From: Mantamonas sphyraenae
Lineage: Eukaryota > CRuMs > Mantamonadidae
DNA length: 64,000 nucleotides
Direction: 5' to 3'
Assembly (NCBI GenBank): GCA_026936335.1
Contig: JAPMXV010000033.1
Span: 204,548 to 268,547, forward strand
The stretch's first letter is position 1; the number at the start of each line of letters is the position of its first letter. Position numbers and translations under genes: made by a program. This document shows, one piece after another, positions 46,061 through 56,161 of this stretch. The notes beneath the pieces are model-generated. The model saw nothing but the letters and a program-made list of their open reading frames with translations. It did not search any database and was not told where the DNA came from.

Positions 46061-46138
46061 GTGGGAGAGGGAGTGGAGAAAAAGGTGTGTGTGAGCCGGC
46101 GCGCTGAACGCCAACTTTACCTGGACTGACAAGTCAGA
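46061..46138. promoter_or_regulatory. 78-bp divergent spacer between eIF4E-like and EGF-like genes
   Basis: The two starts point away from each other, so both promoters should be here. The segment is purine-rich on the left and has a GCCGGCGCGC word in the middle. No TATA box is seen. The function is inferred from layout. Confidence 0.35.
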
Positions 46139-49100
46139 ATGAAAGCACAGTGGACTGCTATTGCTGTACTCCTGTGTCTGGTGGCATTGGGCCACGCACA
46201 GAGTTTGGTGTCCTTTCCCGTGGCGGTGGGCGAGACCAAGACGATTGAAATGGTGGTGAACGCTGGCGACTCTCAAGCCCAGGATCGCTACACGACGGAA
46301 TGGCCCGCGGGGGCAACGTACATCGACTATTGGTGGACGACCAACTGCACTTCTGCCAGGCTTTACTACGAGCGGCATTGCTCGGCAGCAACACCTGCGT
46401 CGACCGCCGTCTTTTGCTCTGCTGGTTCGAGCACGAGCGACCAGGTCGAGCGCCAGAAGAGTGTGTTTAGCGGATCATCGGCTTTGACTACTTGCAGCGG
46501 AAACCCATGCGGTCCCACCAACCCTCTGGTAAAGTTGAGAAAAGGAGAGGGGGGAGAAAATGTGGGAGTGGCGCCGAAATTGCAACGGGTCGCATTTTTC
46601 GTGTGGCTGACACTTGCTTTTTTGCAACCGTTTGCAACGCACGCACACAGATGATCGGGTGGTACTTGAGCCGCTCGGGCACGACCAGCACGTGTACTAT
46701 GTCGCTGTCGGTCCGCGTTAGCTGTGAGTTTTCAGCGTGCATGCACGGGAGAGCAGAGGGATATAAAGGGCGCGCGAGGACCCAGAGGGTCGGGGAATTC
46801 TGGGATCGAGTTTGGCGTCGCGCGGCGCGGGTGCCAAACTCGATGTGTGGAATTCCGGACGGGAATCGTGAGAAACATGAGAAACGGGAGGGTCACTGAC
46901 ACTGGATGGGCATGGACACAGCTGAGTGCAACGGCAACGGCAACGAAGTGACCATCTCCTCGTCGTCGTACTGCACGTGCAACGGCCCCAACTTTGCTGG
47001 TGAGCGATGCTCGCGCACCACAACGTCGTTGGCTGCGCTTCAAACACATGTGCGCAACGACACGCTTCCGGAATCGCAGTCGAGCGAGGGCTTCCTCAAC
47101 AGGGGCATGTACTACTCGATCCCAGCGGGCATGCCGTCGGGCGAACCGGTGCACACGACCGTGACTGTGCGCCAGCGACCCGGAGACGCGTCGACGTGCG
47201 TGAACAACATCGATGTGTACGGACGGTACTCGTGCGGCACGACGTACAACGACGTGGACGCAACCAACAGCCTCTGCGTGAATCGCTTCCGCGCGTCCTC
47301 GTCAACCGGGTTTGATTCGAGCACGAGTAGCTCAGTCAACCCCAAGGTGCTCACGGACGACTCATTCAACACCAAGTCTTCATGCAAGTGCTCGATCACC
47401 AGCACGAGCAAGAGCGACGTTGCAAACTTGCGCTACGACATTGTGGTCGTGTCGAGCAGCCAGCCAGCCTGCGATTACCAGCTCGAAGTGACGCAGGTGA
47501 AGGAGTGCAACGACCACGGCACGTACGATGTGACCGCAGGTCGCTGCCGATGCAACTCGCCGTGGGCAGGCCCACGCTGCGATCAGCAGGTGGTGACGCT
47601 GGCCAACCCGGGTGCCTCGGGCGCAACGACGTACAATGGCACCATGGGCACCAACGCGTATCACTACCTGACGTTCCGCGTGGGTGGACGCTCGGCCAAG
47701 CTGCCGCGCGTCGTGGTGAAGCCGCAGACCGCAGGCGACACCTGTGTGGCCTCCATGGACGTCTACCTGAAGCAATTCTGTGGCAACGACTACACCGACA
47801 CGCAAACGGACTCGTTGTGCATGAACCGCTGGTCCCCAGACAGCACTGCCGCGTCATCGGGCACGGTGGACTCGGACACCGGCTCCAACAACCCCAAGGA
47901 GGTGACGTCGCGCACGTTCAAGACCATGACGTATTGTGGTTGCGACATTTCGTCGTCCAGCACCACATACACAGAGCGCTACTTTGATGTGGGCCGCATC
48001 CACTACGACGTGGTGCTCAAGACCACGACAACCGCATGCGCGTACAGCTTGTCGCTCACTGTGGGAGACGAGTGCAACTACAACGGCGTGCCGACCGTCA
48101 ACGCGACCACATCCGGCTCCGACCGCACCGCAGACTCCAAGTGCCAGTGCGACTCGTCGGCAAGTGGCCAATTCTGCAACCTGCCGCTGACCCAGCTGCA
48201 GCCCGGCGTGGTGTCGCAGCTGACCGCGTCGTACACAGAAGACGCCAACGGCCAGCTCGTCGACAGGAGCCACCTGCTCATGTATGTGGACACGGTGCCG
48301 GGCAACTTTGACATCAAGGTGACGTCGCGGGAGGCATCGGGCGTCGGCTCCGACTGCTTGTCGACGAGCACCCAGCGCATCGCCAAGTTTTACTACGACT
48401 GCGACGACACGTGCGGCACCAACACTCTCAACGTGGCCCGCGAGGCCCAATCCAAGAGCGTGTACCTGCGCAACACGTTCTCGTCGAGCACTACGTTCAA
48501 CACGCAGTTCCCGACGACCAGCACCGACACCATCCTGGCGTGCGGGTGCAACAAGACTGCAAGTGCCATCAAGAAGATGCGCCTGTACATCGACTTTCGT
48601 GCGTCTGCGACCAGTTCTGTGTCGCCGGGCTTCTTCTGTGTGGCCGACATCCAGGTGGACATGCCGTCGCCGTGCACGCCTGCAGACTGCTTTGGCAACG
48701 GTACGTGCGCCACCGGTGGCGTGTGCCAGTGCAAGGACGGCTTTGAGGGCATTTCGTGCATCAAGCAGCGCAACACGACGGCTGGCATCCAGGAGGTGTA
48801 CAACGCGGCGAACGAGTATTCGTTCAAGTCGAGCACGGGCGAGCCGACGCCGATGTGGATCCAGATTTCCAAGAGCAACAGCATCGCGTCTGTGCGCGTG
48901 GAGCCTGGGTCGTACTCGTCGTTCACGACGGGCTTTGGCCAGTCGAGCTCGGGCGACGCTGTGATCATGGCCAAGTGGAAGGCGATGCCTGACTACGAGA
49001 TGACAGTGGCGCCGTACTTTGGCGACTACAACCTGGTGGACTTTTCCTGCAAGGACTGCGACTTTGTGATCCGCAAGCCGCTGGTGGACAACGCCACGCT

Positions 49101-50769
49101 TTCGCTGGACCCGAGCTCGATGGAGGAAACCAACCAGGGCATCTACGTGGTGGTGGGCATCACCGGCGGCTACCGCAGCAACGAGCAGTACCGCACGGCC
49201 AACACCAACTCGCTGCGCTCGTTCAAGGTCAAGGTGTCGATCGAGGACCCGAACGGCGTGGTTGTGATTGTGGTGCTGATTCTGCTGGTGCTTGCCTTTG
49301 TGGCCTACATCTACGTGGGAGTGCGCTACCAGAAGTACAACCCGAAGGAGCACGCACAAAAGGTGTCGGAGGTCTTCAACGCTGGTTTTGAGAAGCTGGA
49401 AAAGAAGATGGTTTCGGACATGCGAGGCTCCGAGGCCAAGGAGGCCGAAGAGGAGGAGGAGGAAGAAGAGGGCGAGGAGGGCGAAGAGAAGGACGAGGAG
49501 AACCCCGTGGACGAGGCCAAGGAAGAGGCGAAGGAGGCGGCCAAGGAAAAGGCGGCCGAGGCCAAGGCGGCGGCGAGCTCGGCAGCCAAGTCGGCAGGCA
49601 GTGCAGCCAAGCATGCCGTGACGGACCCGATGCAGATTGTGGTGATTGTGCTGTCGAACTGCGTGGGCCTGTTCTTTGGTCTGATCAAGACGTTGTTCAA
49701 CGTGTCGCTGCTGTTTAGCAACTTTAGCAAGTTTACACCCCTGGACATCACCTTCTACCGCTTCCAAATGTCGCTGGCGGTGGGCGGCCTGGCCGACCTG
49801 CTGATTGGCTTTACGGCCATCTTTAGCGGCATCGACATTGTGGGCGGCGTGGGCCTGAGCTGGAACTGCGGAGGCGCAGGTGTGGTGCTTGCACCGTTCA
49901 TCCTGCTGCTGGGAGCGTTCTTCCTGCGCGTGCTGCTCAAGCGCGACTTTTTGCTGCTGTCGACCATGTGGCTCAACTCGTTCAAGAAGCGCCAGCCCGA
50001 AGGCAAGCGTCGTGCGTTTGTGTCTGGCCTGGTGAACCTGGGCAACGCGTTTATCTTTTACACCGTGCAGGTGATTGTGCTGACTGTGGGCGCCATCACG
50101 GGCAACCTGACAGGCGGCCGCAACTGCGGCGATCTGGATCTGGTGGTGCGTGGCTTGGGCGTGACCGTGGTTGCCATCATGCTGCTGATCTTCTTTGTGA
50201 TGCACTTCCACCTGTTTGCCGGCACAGACCCGAAGCTGACAAACTTGTCGGACGAGGAGAAGAAGAACATCGGAAAGGGAGGTTGGGCTGCTGCGGCCCT
50301 GTTCTTTGTGCGTGGTCTGGGACGCCTTCTTCTGCTGCTGCTGGGCATCTGGACCAACGGACAGGTCAAGGCCTACCGTATCACCGAGCGTGCAGCCAAG
50401 TACGACGACGACGAGGAGGACGACGACAGCCAGCAAGAAACCGTGATTGCAAGCGTGGGCAAGGCAAGTGGCCTGATTTGGCTGCTGTTCCCGTTCACGA
50501 TTGTGGCAACCAAGCTGACGGAGGCGCTGAACAACCCGCCGCTGTTTGACCTGACCAAGGACGACGCCGAGAATGATTCGGTCAAGTTGGATCTGATCAC
50601 CAACACGCGTGAGCGTGCGGTGGCGTATGTGAGCAACTTTTTGAACATGTTGGGCGTGGTGATCTTTGTGGCCTCGGCTGCGCCGGCGGGTCTGGTGATT
50701 GCCATGCTTGCGCTGCTGCCGAACTTTGGCCTGAACCTGTACCAGGAGCTGCGCGGCGACCCGCTCTAA
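46139..50769 (+). CDS. Secretory-pathway EGF-like multi-pass membrane protein (1436 aa)
   Basis: Exons are 46139-46528, 46651-46723 and 46922-50769; introns of 122 bp (GTAAAG donor) and 198 bp (GTGAGT donor) both keep frame. Residues 1-20 are a signal peptide (MKAQWTAIAVLLCLVALGHA). The ectodomain alternates beta-rich segments of about 190 residues carrying paired cysteines (VYGRYSCGTTYNDVD and VYLKQFCGNDYTDTQ repeats) with four EGF-like modules near residues 155, 350, 540 and 745 (ECNGNGN...CTCNGPNFAGERC; CQCKDGFEGISC). A membrane helix at about 933-957 is followed by an acidic run and a Lys/Ala-rich helix. Then come about seven or eight further hydrophobic segments up to the C-terminus. The layout suggests a surface receptor- or adhesion-like protein with a polytopic tail. 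No named family is recognised. It converges with BCAT, 82 bp apart. Confidence 0.82.
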
Positions 50770-50851
50770 CGGGTGGAGAGGAATGGAAGCTGGTGTTGGG
50801 TTGGCATGAAGTTTGTTTTGTTGTGTTGTTTGGGTGTGGATGTCTCACAGC

Positions 50852-52327
50852 TCACATGTCGCGCTCGACGACAATGGACCAGTCGGGGCGTTCGATCTCG
50901 CCGTACTGGATGCCGGTGATGGTGTCGAGGAAGCGGTGTGTGAGGTCGCCTGCGTTGAGCTCGGGGTTGATGGGCACGTCGTACTTGACGCCCTGGTAGG
51001 TGATGGACTCGATGGGGCACACGACGCAGGCGGTGCCTGCGCCAAAGGACTCGATGAGACGGCCCTGTTCAGAGGCGTCGACGAGCTCCTTCATGGTAAA
51101 GGCACGCTCGGTGACCTTGAACTCACCCCACTCACGGGAGAGGTCGAGGATACTGGAGCGGGTGACGCCCGGGAGGATGGTGCCGTCGAGGGGCGGGGTG
51201 ATGAGCTCCTTGTCGCCGTCCTCGTTGGTCCAAAAGACAAACATGTTCATGGTGCCGACCTCTGTGATTTCATCGTCGCCTTGCTTGTTCTTGAGGAGCC
51301 AGAGGATCTGCTGGGCACCCTGCTTGGCAGCCTGCTGCTGGGCAAGGATGGTCGGGCCGTAGTTGCCGCCGAGCTTGTAGTGGCCGACGCCGCCGGGCCA
51401 AGCACGGACCATGTCGCTGGTGGCGAGGAGGTTGACGGGCTTGAAGCCCTGGGCAAAGTAGGGCCCCACGCTGCTCTGGATGACAAAGATCTTTGCGCGG
51501 CTGCTGGCGGCAACGCCGAGAGAGGCGTCTGTGCCGATGGCAGTGGGGCGGAGGTAGAGGGAGTAGCCCTTCTTCTGCGGGATCCACTTGTGGTCGACGC
51601 GCAGGAGCTCCTTCATGCAGTTGAGCAGCTCTTCGCCGTTGAAACCAGGGAGAGCGAGGCGCTGCATCGACGTGTTCATGCGCCGCATGTTGTCCATGGG
51701 GCGGAAGAGGCGGATGGTGCCCTCGGCGTCCTTGTAGGCCTTCATGCCCTCGAAGCACTGGTCGGGTGGGATGGACGGTGGCGTGGGGGAGGAGGGCGTG
51801 TGAGTGCGAAGTGGCAAGGGAAGCAGTTTTTTACCAAAAAAACGGGGAAGCTGGCAAGCGAGGATTCGGGAAACGTCACACGGAAGGTTTTCTCCAAAAA
51901 GGCGATGGCGGACGACGCACCTCGATGCCATAGTGCAGGACGACTGTGGCAGGATCCATAGGCATGGGGCCGTACGGGTGGATGCGCGGTGCACCCCATG
52001 CACCGTCGGCAAAGTCGACCTCGAGCATGTGGTCGGTAAAGGTTTTGCTGGGAACGGGGTGTGTGAGTGAGAGAGGAGGGAGAAGAAGGGGAAGGGGAAG
52101 AGGAAGAGTGGATTGGGAGGAGGGAGGGCTTACCCAAACTGCAGCTTCTCCAGGGGCAGCATAGTCTTTGGGTTCTCGGTGAGAGAGACGGTGAGATCTG
52201 CGCTGCGGATGTCGTTCTCTGGGGCCAGCGAGGCGTAGGTGCGTGCAGAGGAGACGGCCAGGTTGGCCACAGTCTTTGCGGTGGTGTGGGTGGTGGTGGT
52301 GGTGGTGGTGGAGAAGCGGGAAAACAT
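50852..52327 (-). CDS. BCAT: Branched-chain amino-acid aminotransferase, mitochondrial type
   Basis: Exons are 52327-52134, 52047-51921 and 51757-50852; introns have donors GTAAGC and GTGCGT and acceptors CCCAG and ACCAG. The product is 408 aa. The N-terminus (MFSRFSTTTTTTTHTTAKTV) is Ser/Thr/Arg-rich without acids, as in a mitochondrial transit peptide. The fold-type IV PLP enzyme core is clear: HYGIECFEGMKAYK, GHYKLGGNYGP with the PLP-binding lysine, EVGTMNMFVFW and PPLDGTILPGVTRSSILDL. The redox CxxC of animal BCATs is present as TACVVCPI. The enzyme transfers amino groups between Leu/Ile/Val and 2-oxoglutarate. Length matches mitochondrial BCATs. A second Met lies upstream at 52375 but overlaps the neighbour's stop; the chosen start gives the better presequence. 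Confidence 0.95.
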
Positions 52328-52371
52328 GGTCTTTTTGCTTGGAGGGGGGGGGGGGGTGGGGGTCACATCCT

Positions 52372-53907
52372 TCATGTGGACACACAGAGCTTGTCGAGCG
52401 TCTTTGCAAGTGAGGAGATGACTGTGGGCAGTTTGTGGAGGGTGTGCTTGGCGACGAGGCTGTCGATGCGGCTGGTGGCGATGACGGCTTTGCCGAGAAG
52501 GGCTTTGCCAGTGACGTGTAGGAAGCAGGTGGAAGCGACGGTGGTGAGGGTAGCGTGATGGTGTGTGAGGAGGTCGAGGGCTTGTGTGTGTTTGTTGGAG
52601 GAGGAGGAGGAGGAGGAGGAGGAGGCGCGTGCGCGGAGAGTGTCGATGGCGTGTTGGTGTTGAGCGAGGGTGCGAAGGATCTGCTTGGCTATGCTGGTGA
52701 GGTCGTCGCCAGGAAACAGCGTGCGGTGTTGGATCGAGTCGTCGGGGAGGTCGGGTTCGCCGAGGAGGCGCCAGCAGCAGGCAACGGGATGGTAGAGGGA
52801 GACATAGTCGGGGTCAAAGAGAGTTGGGTCGGCAATGCATCGGTGGGTATGGACAAGGAGAGGAAAAGTGTCGAGGGGGAGAGAGGACGGGTCGATGTGA
52901 CCGTGGGCGAGAGAGTCGCGGAGGCGCGGGCCATCGGGGAGCTGGAAGAGGTCCAGGAGGGCTGTAAAGAGAGGGATGCCAAGTGTGGTGAGGAGGGCGT
53001 TGTCGTCGTGTGGGCTCAGCATTTCCTCCATGGTGAGGAAGCTTGTGTGCATGACGGCGACGGCGCGGTCGGGTGTGTCGTTGACAGCGCAGTAGCAGAG
53101 ACGTAAGTGTTGCTCAAGAAGAGGCATGATGGTGACGGAGGCTGCGTGAGTGTCGCCGGCATCGTAGAGGGCGCAGGCGTGGAGAAAGGCGTCGTCGGGG
53201 AGCGTGGAGAGCGCGGACGGGAGCTCGGGGACGGGCCAGGGCGGGAGATCGACGGTGGCAGTTGGAGATATCCTGTCGGGGAGGTGGGCATGGACGGAGG
53301 CGAGAAGGAGGAGGAGAAATGGAGTCCAGGAGTCGGACCACCAGGAGGGGTCGGCGAAACCGTGCCATGCGATGTTGCGCAAGTTGAGGCCCAGGTGGGA
53401 GCCGACAGAGGCTTGGATGCAGAGAAGGAGGGGCTGGGGTAGCTTTTTGGCGAGATGGGGGCCTGTGAGGAGGTCTGTGAATCCTTTGTGCGACTTTGTG
53501 TGGGCCAGGGCGACGAGTGCGGCCTCGAGCTCGGCAGAGATGATGAGGGCGGCAAGGATGTGATGCGAGTCCTGGAGGTGGGTGAGGGCAGTGGTGAAGG
53601 GAGCCAGAGAGTCGAGGGAGGCGACGATGTCGTCGGAGAGGGAGTCTGCAAGGTAGAGGCAGGCGTGCGCGAGCGGGTGCATGATGGAGGTGGTTTCAGA
53701 GCGGGTAGAGAGGTCTGGTGGAAGGGAGGTGAGGTCGAGGGCGGCGGCAAAGGCCTCGGGAGGGAGGAGGAGAGCGGGCGGGGATTGGTTCATGTCGAGG
53801 AGCGGGTCGGGGGGCAGGGAGGAGACGAAGCGGTCGAGGGACGGTGTGGAGGATGGGTGTGGAGAGGAGAGGATGAGGGTGGAGACGTCATCGTGGAGGT
53901 TGGACAT
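52372..53907 (-). CDS. ERMARD / DUF4209-like protein
   Basis: A single-exon ORF of 511 aa starts at MSNLHDDVSTLILSS (53907). The open frame runs further upstream only as a proline-rich translation of G-runs. The motif GLNLRNIAWHGF at about 173-184 and, later, MPLLEQHLRLCYCAVNDTPDR are like the GLNLRN...HGF signature of DUF4209 and the following helix of ERMARD (endoplasmic reticulum membrane-associated RNA degradation protein). The rest is helical and Leu-rich, with a Ser run encoded by (TCC)n. No clear membrane helix is present, though WTPFLLLLLASVHAHL is hydrophobic. ERMARD's role is poorly defined even in animals, so only the family link is proposed. It lies 44 bp upstream of BCAT in the same orientation. 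Confidence 0.65.
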   Translation of the reverse strand: MSNLHDDVSTLILSSPHPSSTPSLDRFVSSLPPDPLLDMNQSPPALLLPPEAFAAALDLTSLPPDLSTRSETTSIMHPLAHACLYLADSLSDDIVASLDSLAPFTTALTHLQDSHHILAALIISAELEAALVALAHTKSHKGFTDLLTGPHLAKKLPQPLLLCIQASVGSHLGLNLRNIAWHGFADPSWWSDSWTPFLLLLLASVHAHLPDRISPTATVDLPPWPVPELPSALSTLPDDAFLHACALYDAGDTHAASVTIMPLLEQHLRLCYCAVNDTPDRAVAVMHTSFLTMEEMLSPHDDNALLTTLGIPLFTALLDLFQLPDGPRLRDSLAHGHIDPSSLPLDTFPLLVHTHRCIADPTLFDPDYVSLYHPVACCWRLLGEPDLPDDSIQHRTLFPGDDLTSIAKQILRTLAQHQHAIDTLRARASSSSSSSSSNKHTQALDLLTHHHATLTTVASTCFLHVTGKALLGKAVIATSRIDSLVAKHTLHKLPTVISSLAKTLDKLCVST

Positions 53908-54055
53908 TGAGTGGGGAGGTTGAGGTGTGGGGGTGGGGGCGGGAGGGTGGGAAGGGGGTGGGGTGGGGGTTGGAGGGGGGGGGGGGGGGGGGAAGTGCCT
54001 GCAGGGTGTAGGAAGTAGATGAGCGGGCGGTGGTTGGGCCATTGGATCTGATTCG
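53908..54055. promoter_or_regulatory. 148-bp divergent spacer with an 18-base G run
   Basis: The spacer lies between the ERMARD-like gene (minus) and a membrane-protein gene (plus). It has several G-tracts on the + strand, the longest G18 at 53975-53992, flanked by shorter G4-G5 tracts with single-base spacers, so a G-quadruplex is possible. No TATA box is visible. Confidence 0.4.
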
Positions 54056-56038
54056 ATGAGTGGGCGGGGTGCAAAAGTTGAACCCGAGTTGACGGGACGT
54101 GGGCCGTCCTGGGTCGCGCGCGAAGTGGAAAGAGGCACAGAGAGTGTGCGTGCAAAGATTGCCAATGGCTATGTGGCAGTGGTGGACTGGGTGGAGAATC
54201 TGGGGTTCAGAAAGGTGGGGTTGAGCGTGGACGACAATCCGTACGCGACGACGCAGTACGAGGAGCTCGCTGTGCTGGATGACACGGACATGGCGTGGAA
54301 GTTGAAGTTTTCAGTGCACAAGAAACGTTTCTTGCAGTCAGACGTGACAGAGACGACGCTACTGCGGTCGGAGCTGGAGACGATTCGGAAAACACACCGC
54401 CACCTCCCAGGGGCGGTTGGCATGAAGCTCATGACTTGGAGGAGGTCTGTTTTGTGCGGCGCCGTGTTGTTCATGTTGGTCAGCGTGGGGTTTGCGACAT
54501 CGCTGGCCGCGGACGCGGTGGACGAGGCGCAGGCAAATGTTCTTCGATTTCCGCCGAGGTACAGGGCCTCAGTGCAGGGGATGGCGGATCTCATCGCGTT
54601 CTCAAAGATTGTGTACACCGCAAGCTTGTATCCGACGCTGCTGTTGTTTATGATTGGCGCGTGCACGTGGAACAGGTACGGCGTTTCTCGGGGATTTGTC
54701 TGGGCCGCCTTCTTGGTGAGCGTGCTTGTTCCGTTCGTGGTGTATTTGGTCGTGCCATTCCGCTCGGGCGTGGACATGGAGGCGGTGGCGCAGCAGGTGT
54801 GTCGCGATGCGATGGGTGGTGTGGATGGGGGACCTGGGCTGGAGGACTTGTACGAAGCATCCGCGACGCTGAGAGGGAAGTTTCCAAACGGGGTGTGTTT
54901 GAAAACACCAGATGAGTGGGCAGCAACACTGAAGAAGCCTTTATTGGATGCAGGGGTGGCGCCGTTTGGAAACGGATCGTGCCCGTTGGCGATGGAGAGT
55001 TCGCACAACTCGTCGACAGGGGCAAATGGGGCAGCCGGGTCCTGCAGAGCGTGTGCACCGTGCTTTACGGAACCTTGCTTACTTGCACGCGGTCTGTTGG
55101 AGGCTGGGGCAGACAATGCGACGGTGGCTGCGTCGTTTCCACAGTGTGGGCCGAATTGCACAGCGTGCGTGGTCGATTGCAGAAGCGCCTACAAAGGGCA
55201 AGTGAACGCATTTGTGCAAGCGCAGCAATCATGTGTGGACGGCGCTGTGTGGCTGGTTTTGGAGGCTGTGGAGGTGGCTGCCGCAAATCACGAAGCGGCT
55301 GGGTTTTTGGTGGGCATTTATGGGGCGACGGAGGCACTTCGGACGCTGCTGCCGATCACCATGTCGCTGCTTACGGGTTCTTTGCGTGGCAACAAGGTGG
55401 CAAAGAATCTGCTGACATGGAGCAGGCTCAGCGGCTTCACGCTGATTTTGAACGCGATGGCGTCGCTTCCGTTCATGCTGGTTGGGCTTGCGGGGTTGTA
55501 CCAGTTGTCGGGCAGTGCTGCAGTGCTGCTCATGAATGTGTGCTTGGTGCTGAGCGTGGTCGTGTGGCTGTTTGCAGGGTCGCAGCTGACGGACGCCAAA
55601 CCACACAAAACGACGAAGCAGACATTGAGCATCGTGTCACTGGTGTCGAATCTCATGAGACTGCTGGCGTTGTTGTTTGGGCTGGCTTGGGTGACACAGA
55701 GTGACCTGTTGCTGAGCCAGCTGAGCGAGCTGTCGGCGGATCAAGGGCGCGTGGTCGATCTGCTCGTGCAGAAACTCACGGACTACTTTGGCAAAGCAAC
55801 ATTGACTGCGGTGGCGTACGTGGATTTCTCATTGTACATGAACGTGCGTGTGCATCACGCAGATGAGCACGATCGGAAAGACGTCGCTTTGCTTCGGGAT
55901 CAACTTCTGGACGACCTGGAGACGCTAACGGAGTTGGGCAGGGATGTTCGTGTGGAGTGGGAGGATGACGGGGGTGACACGGTGCGTGTGAGGAATTTCG
56001 GGCAGGGTGGGGAGTTGGCGGACGAGCAGGGAAGGTGA
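54056..56038 (+). CDS. Polytopic membrane protein with Cys-rich loop (660 aa)
   Basis: The single-exon ORF starts MSGRGAKVEPELTGRGPSWV. The N-terminal 125 residues are soluble. Membrane helices are visible near residues 130-150 (VLCGAVLFMLVSVGFATSL), 183-205, 213-233, 462-486, 490-511 and 535-552. Between the third and fourth helices lies a large loop with many cysteines (CRACAPCFTEPC, CGPNCTACVVDC) and several N-glycosylation sequons, consistent with a lumenal or extracellular disulfide-bonded domain. The C-terminal 100 residues are charged and soluble. No family is recognised. The stop TGA at 56036 overlaps a donor-like AGGTGAGC, so a further small exon cannot be excluded. It converges with the subtelomeric gene copy, 123 bp away. 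Confidence 0.75.
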   Translation: MSGRGAKVEPELTGRGPSWVAREVERGTESVRAKIANGYVAVVDWVENLGFRKVGLSVDDNPYATTQYEELAVLDDTDMAWKLKFSVHKKRFLQSDVTETTLLRSELETIRKTHRHLPGAVGMKLMTWRRSVLCGAVLFMLVSVGFATSLAADAVDEAQANVLRFPPRYRASVQGMADLIAFSKIVYTASLYPTLLLFMIGACTWNRYGVSRGFVWAAFLVSVLVPFVVYLVVPFRSGVDMEAVAQQVCRDAMGGVDGGPGLEDLYEASATLRGKFPNGVCLKTPDEWAATLKKPLLDAGVAPFGNGSCPLAMESSHNSSTGANGAAGSCRACAPCFTEPCLLARGLLEAGADNATVAASFPQCGPNCTACVVDCRSAYKGQVNAFVQAQQSCVDGAVWLVLEAVEVAAANHEAAGFLVGIYGATEALRTLLPITMSLLTGSLRGNKVAKNLLTWSRLSGFTLILNAMASLPFMLVGLAGLYQLSGSAAVLLMNVCLVLSVVVWLFAGSQLTDAKPHKTTKQTLSIVSLVSNLMRLLALLFGLAWVTQSDLLLSQLSELSADQGRVVDLLVQKLTDYFGKATLTAVAYVDFSLYMNVRVHHADEHDRKDVALLRDQLLDDLETLTELGRDVRVEWEDDGGDTVRVRNFGQGGELADEQGR

Positions 56039-56161
56039 GCTGCTGGGTGACTTTGTTTGGGAAATTGATGACGACAAGACATGCAATGGGGTGGCAACCC
56101 AAGCGAGAGGTGGGTGAGTGGGAAGATGTGCGAATGAAAGGCTTCATTCGAGACGTTGGCG

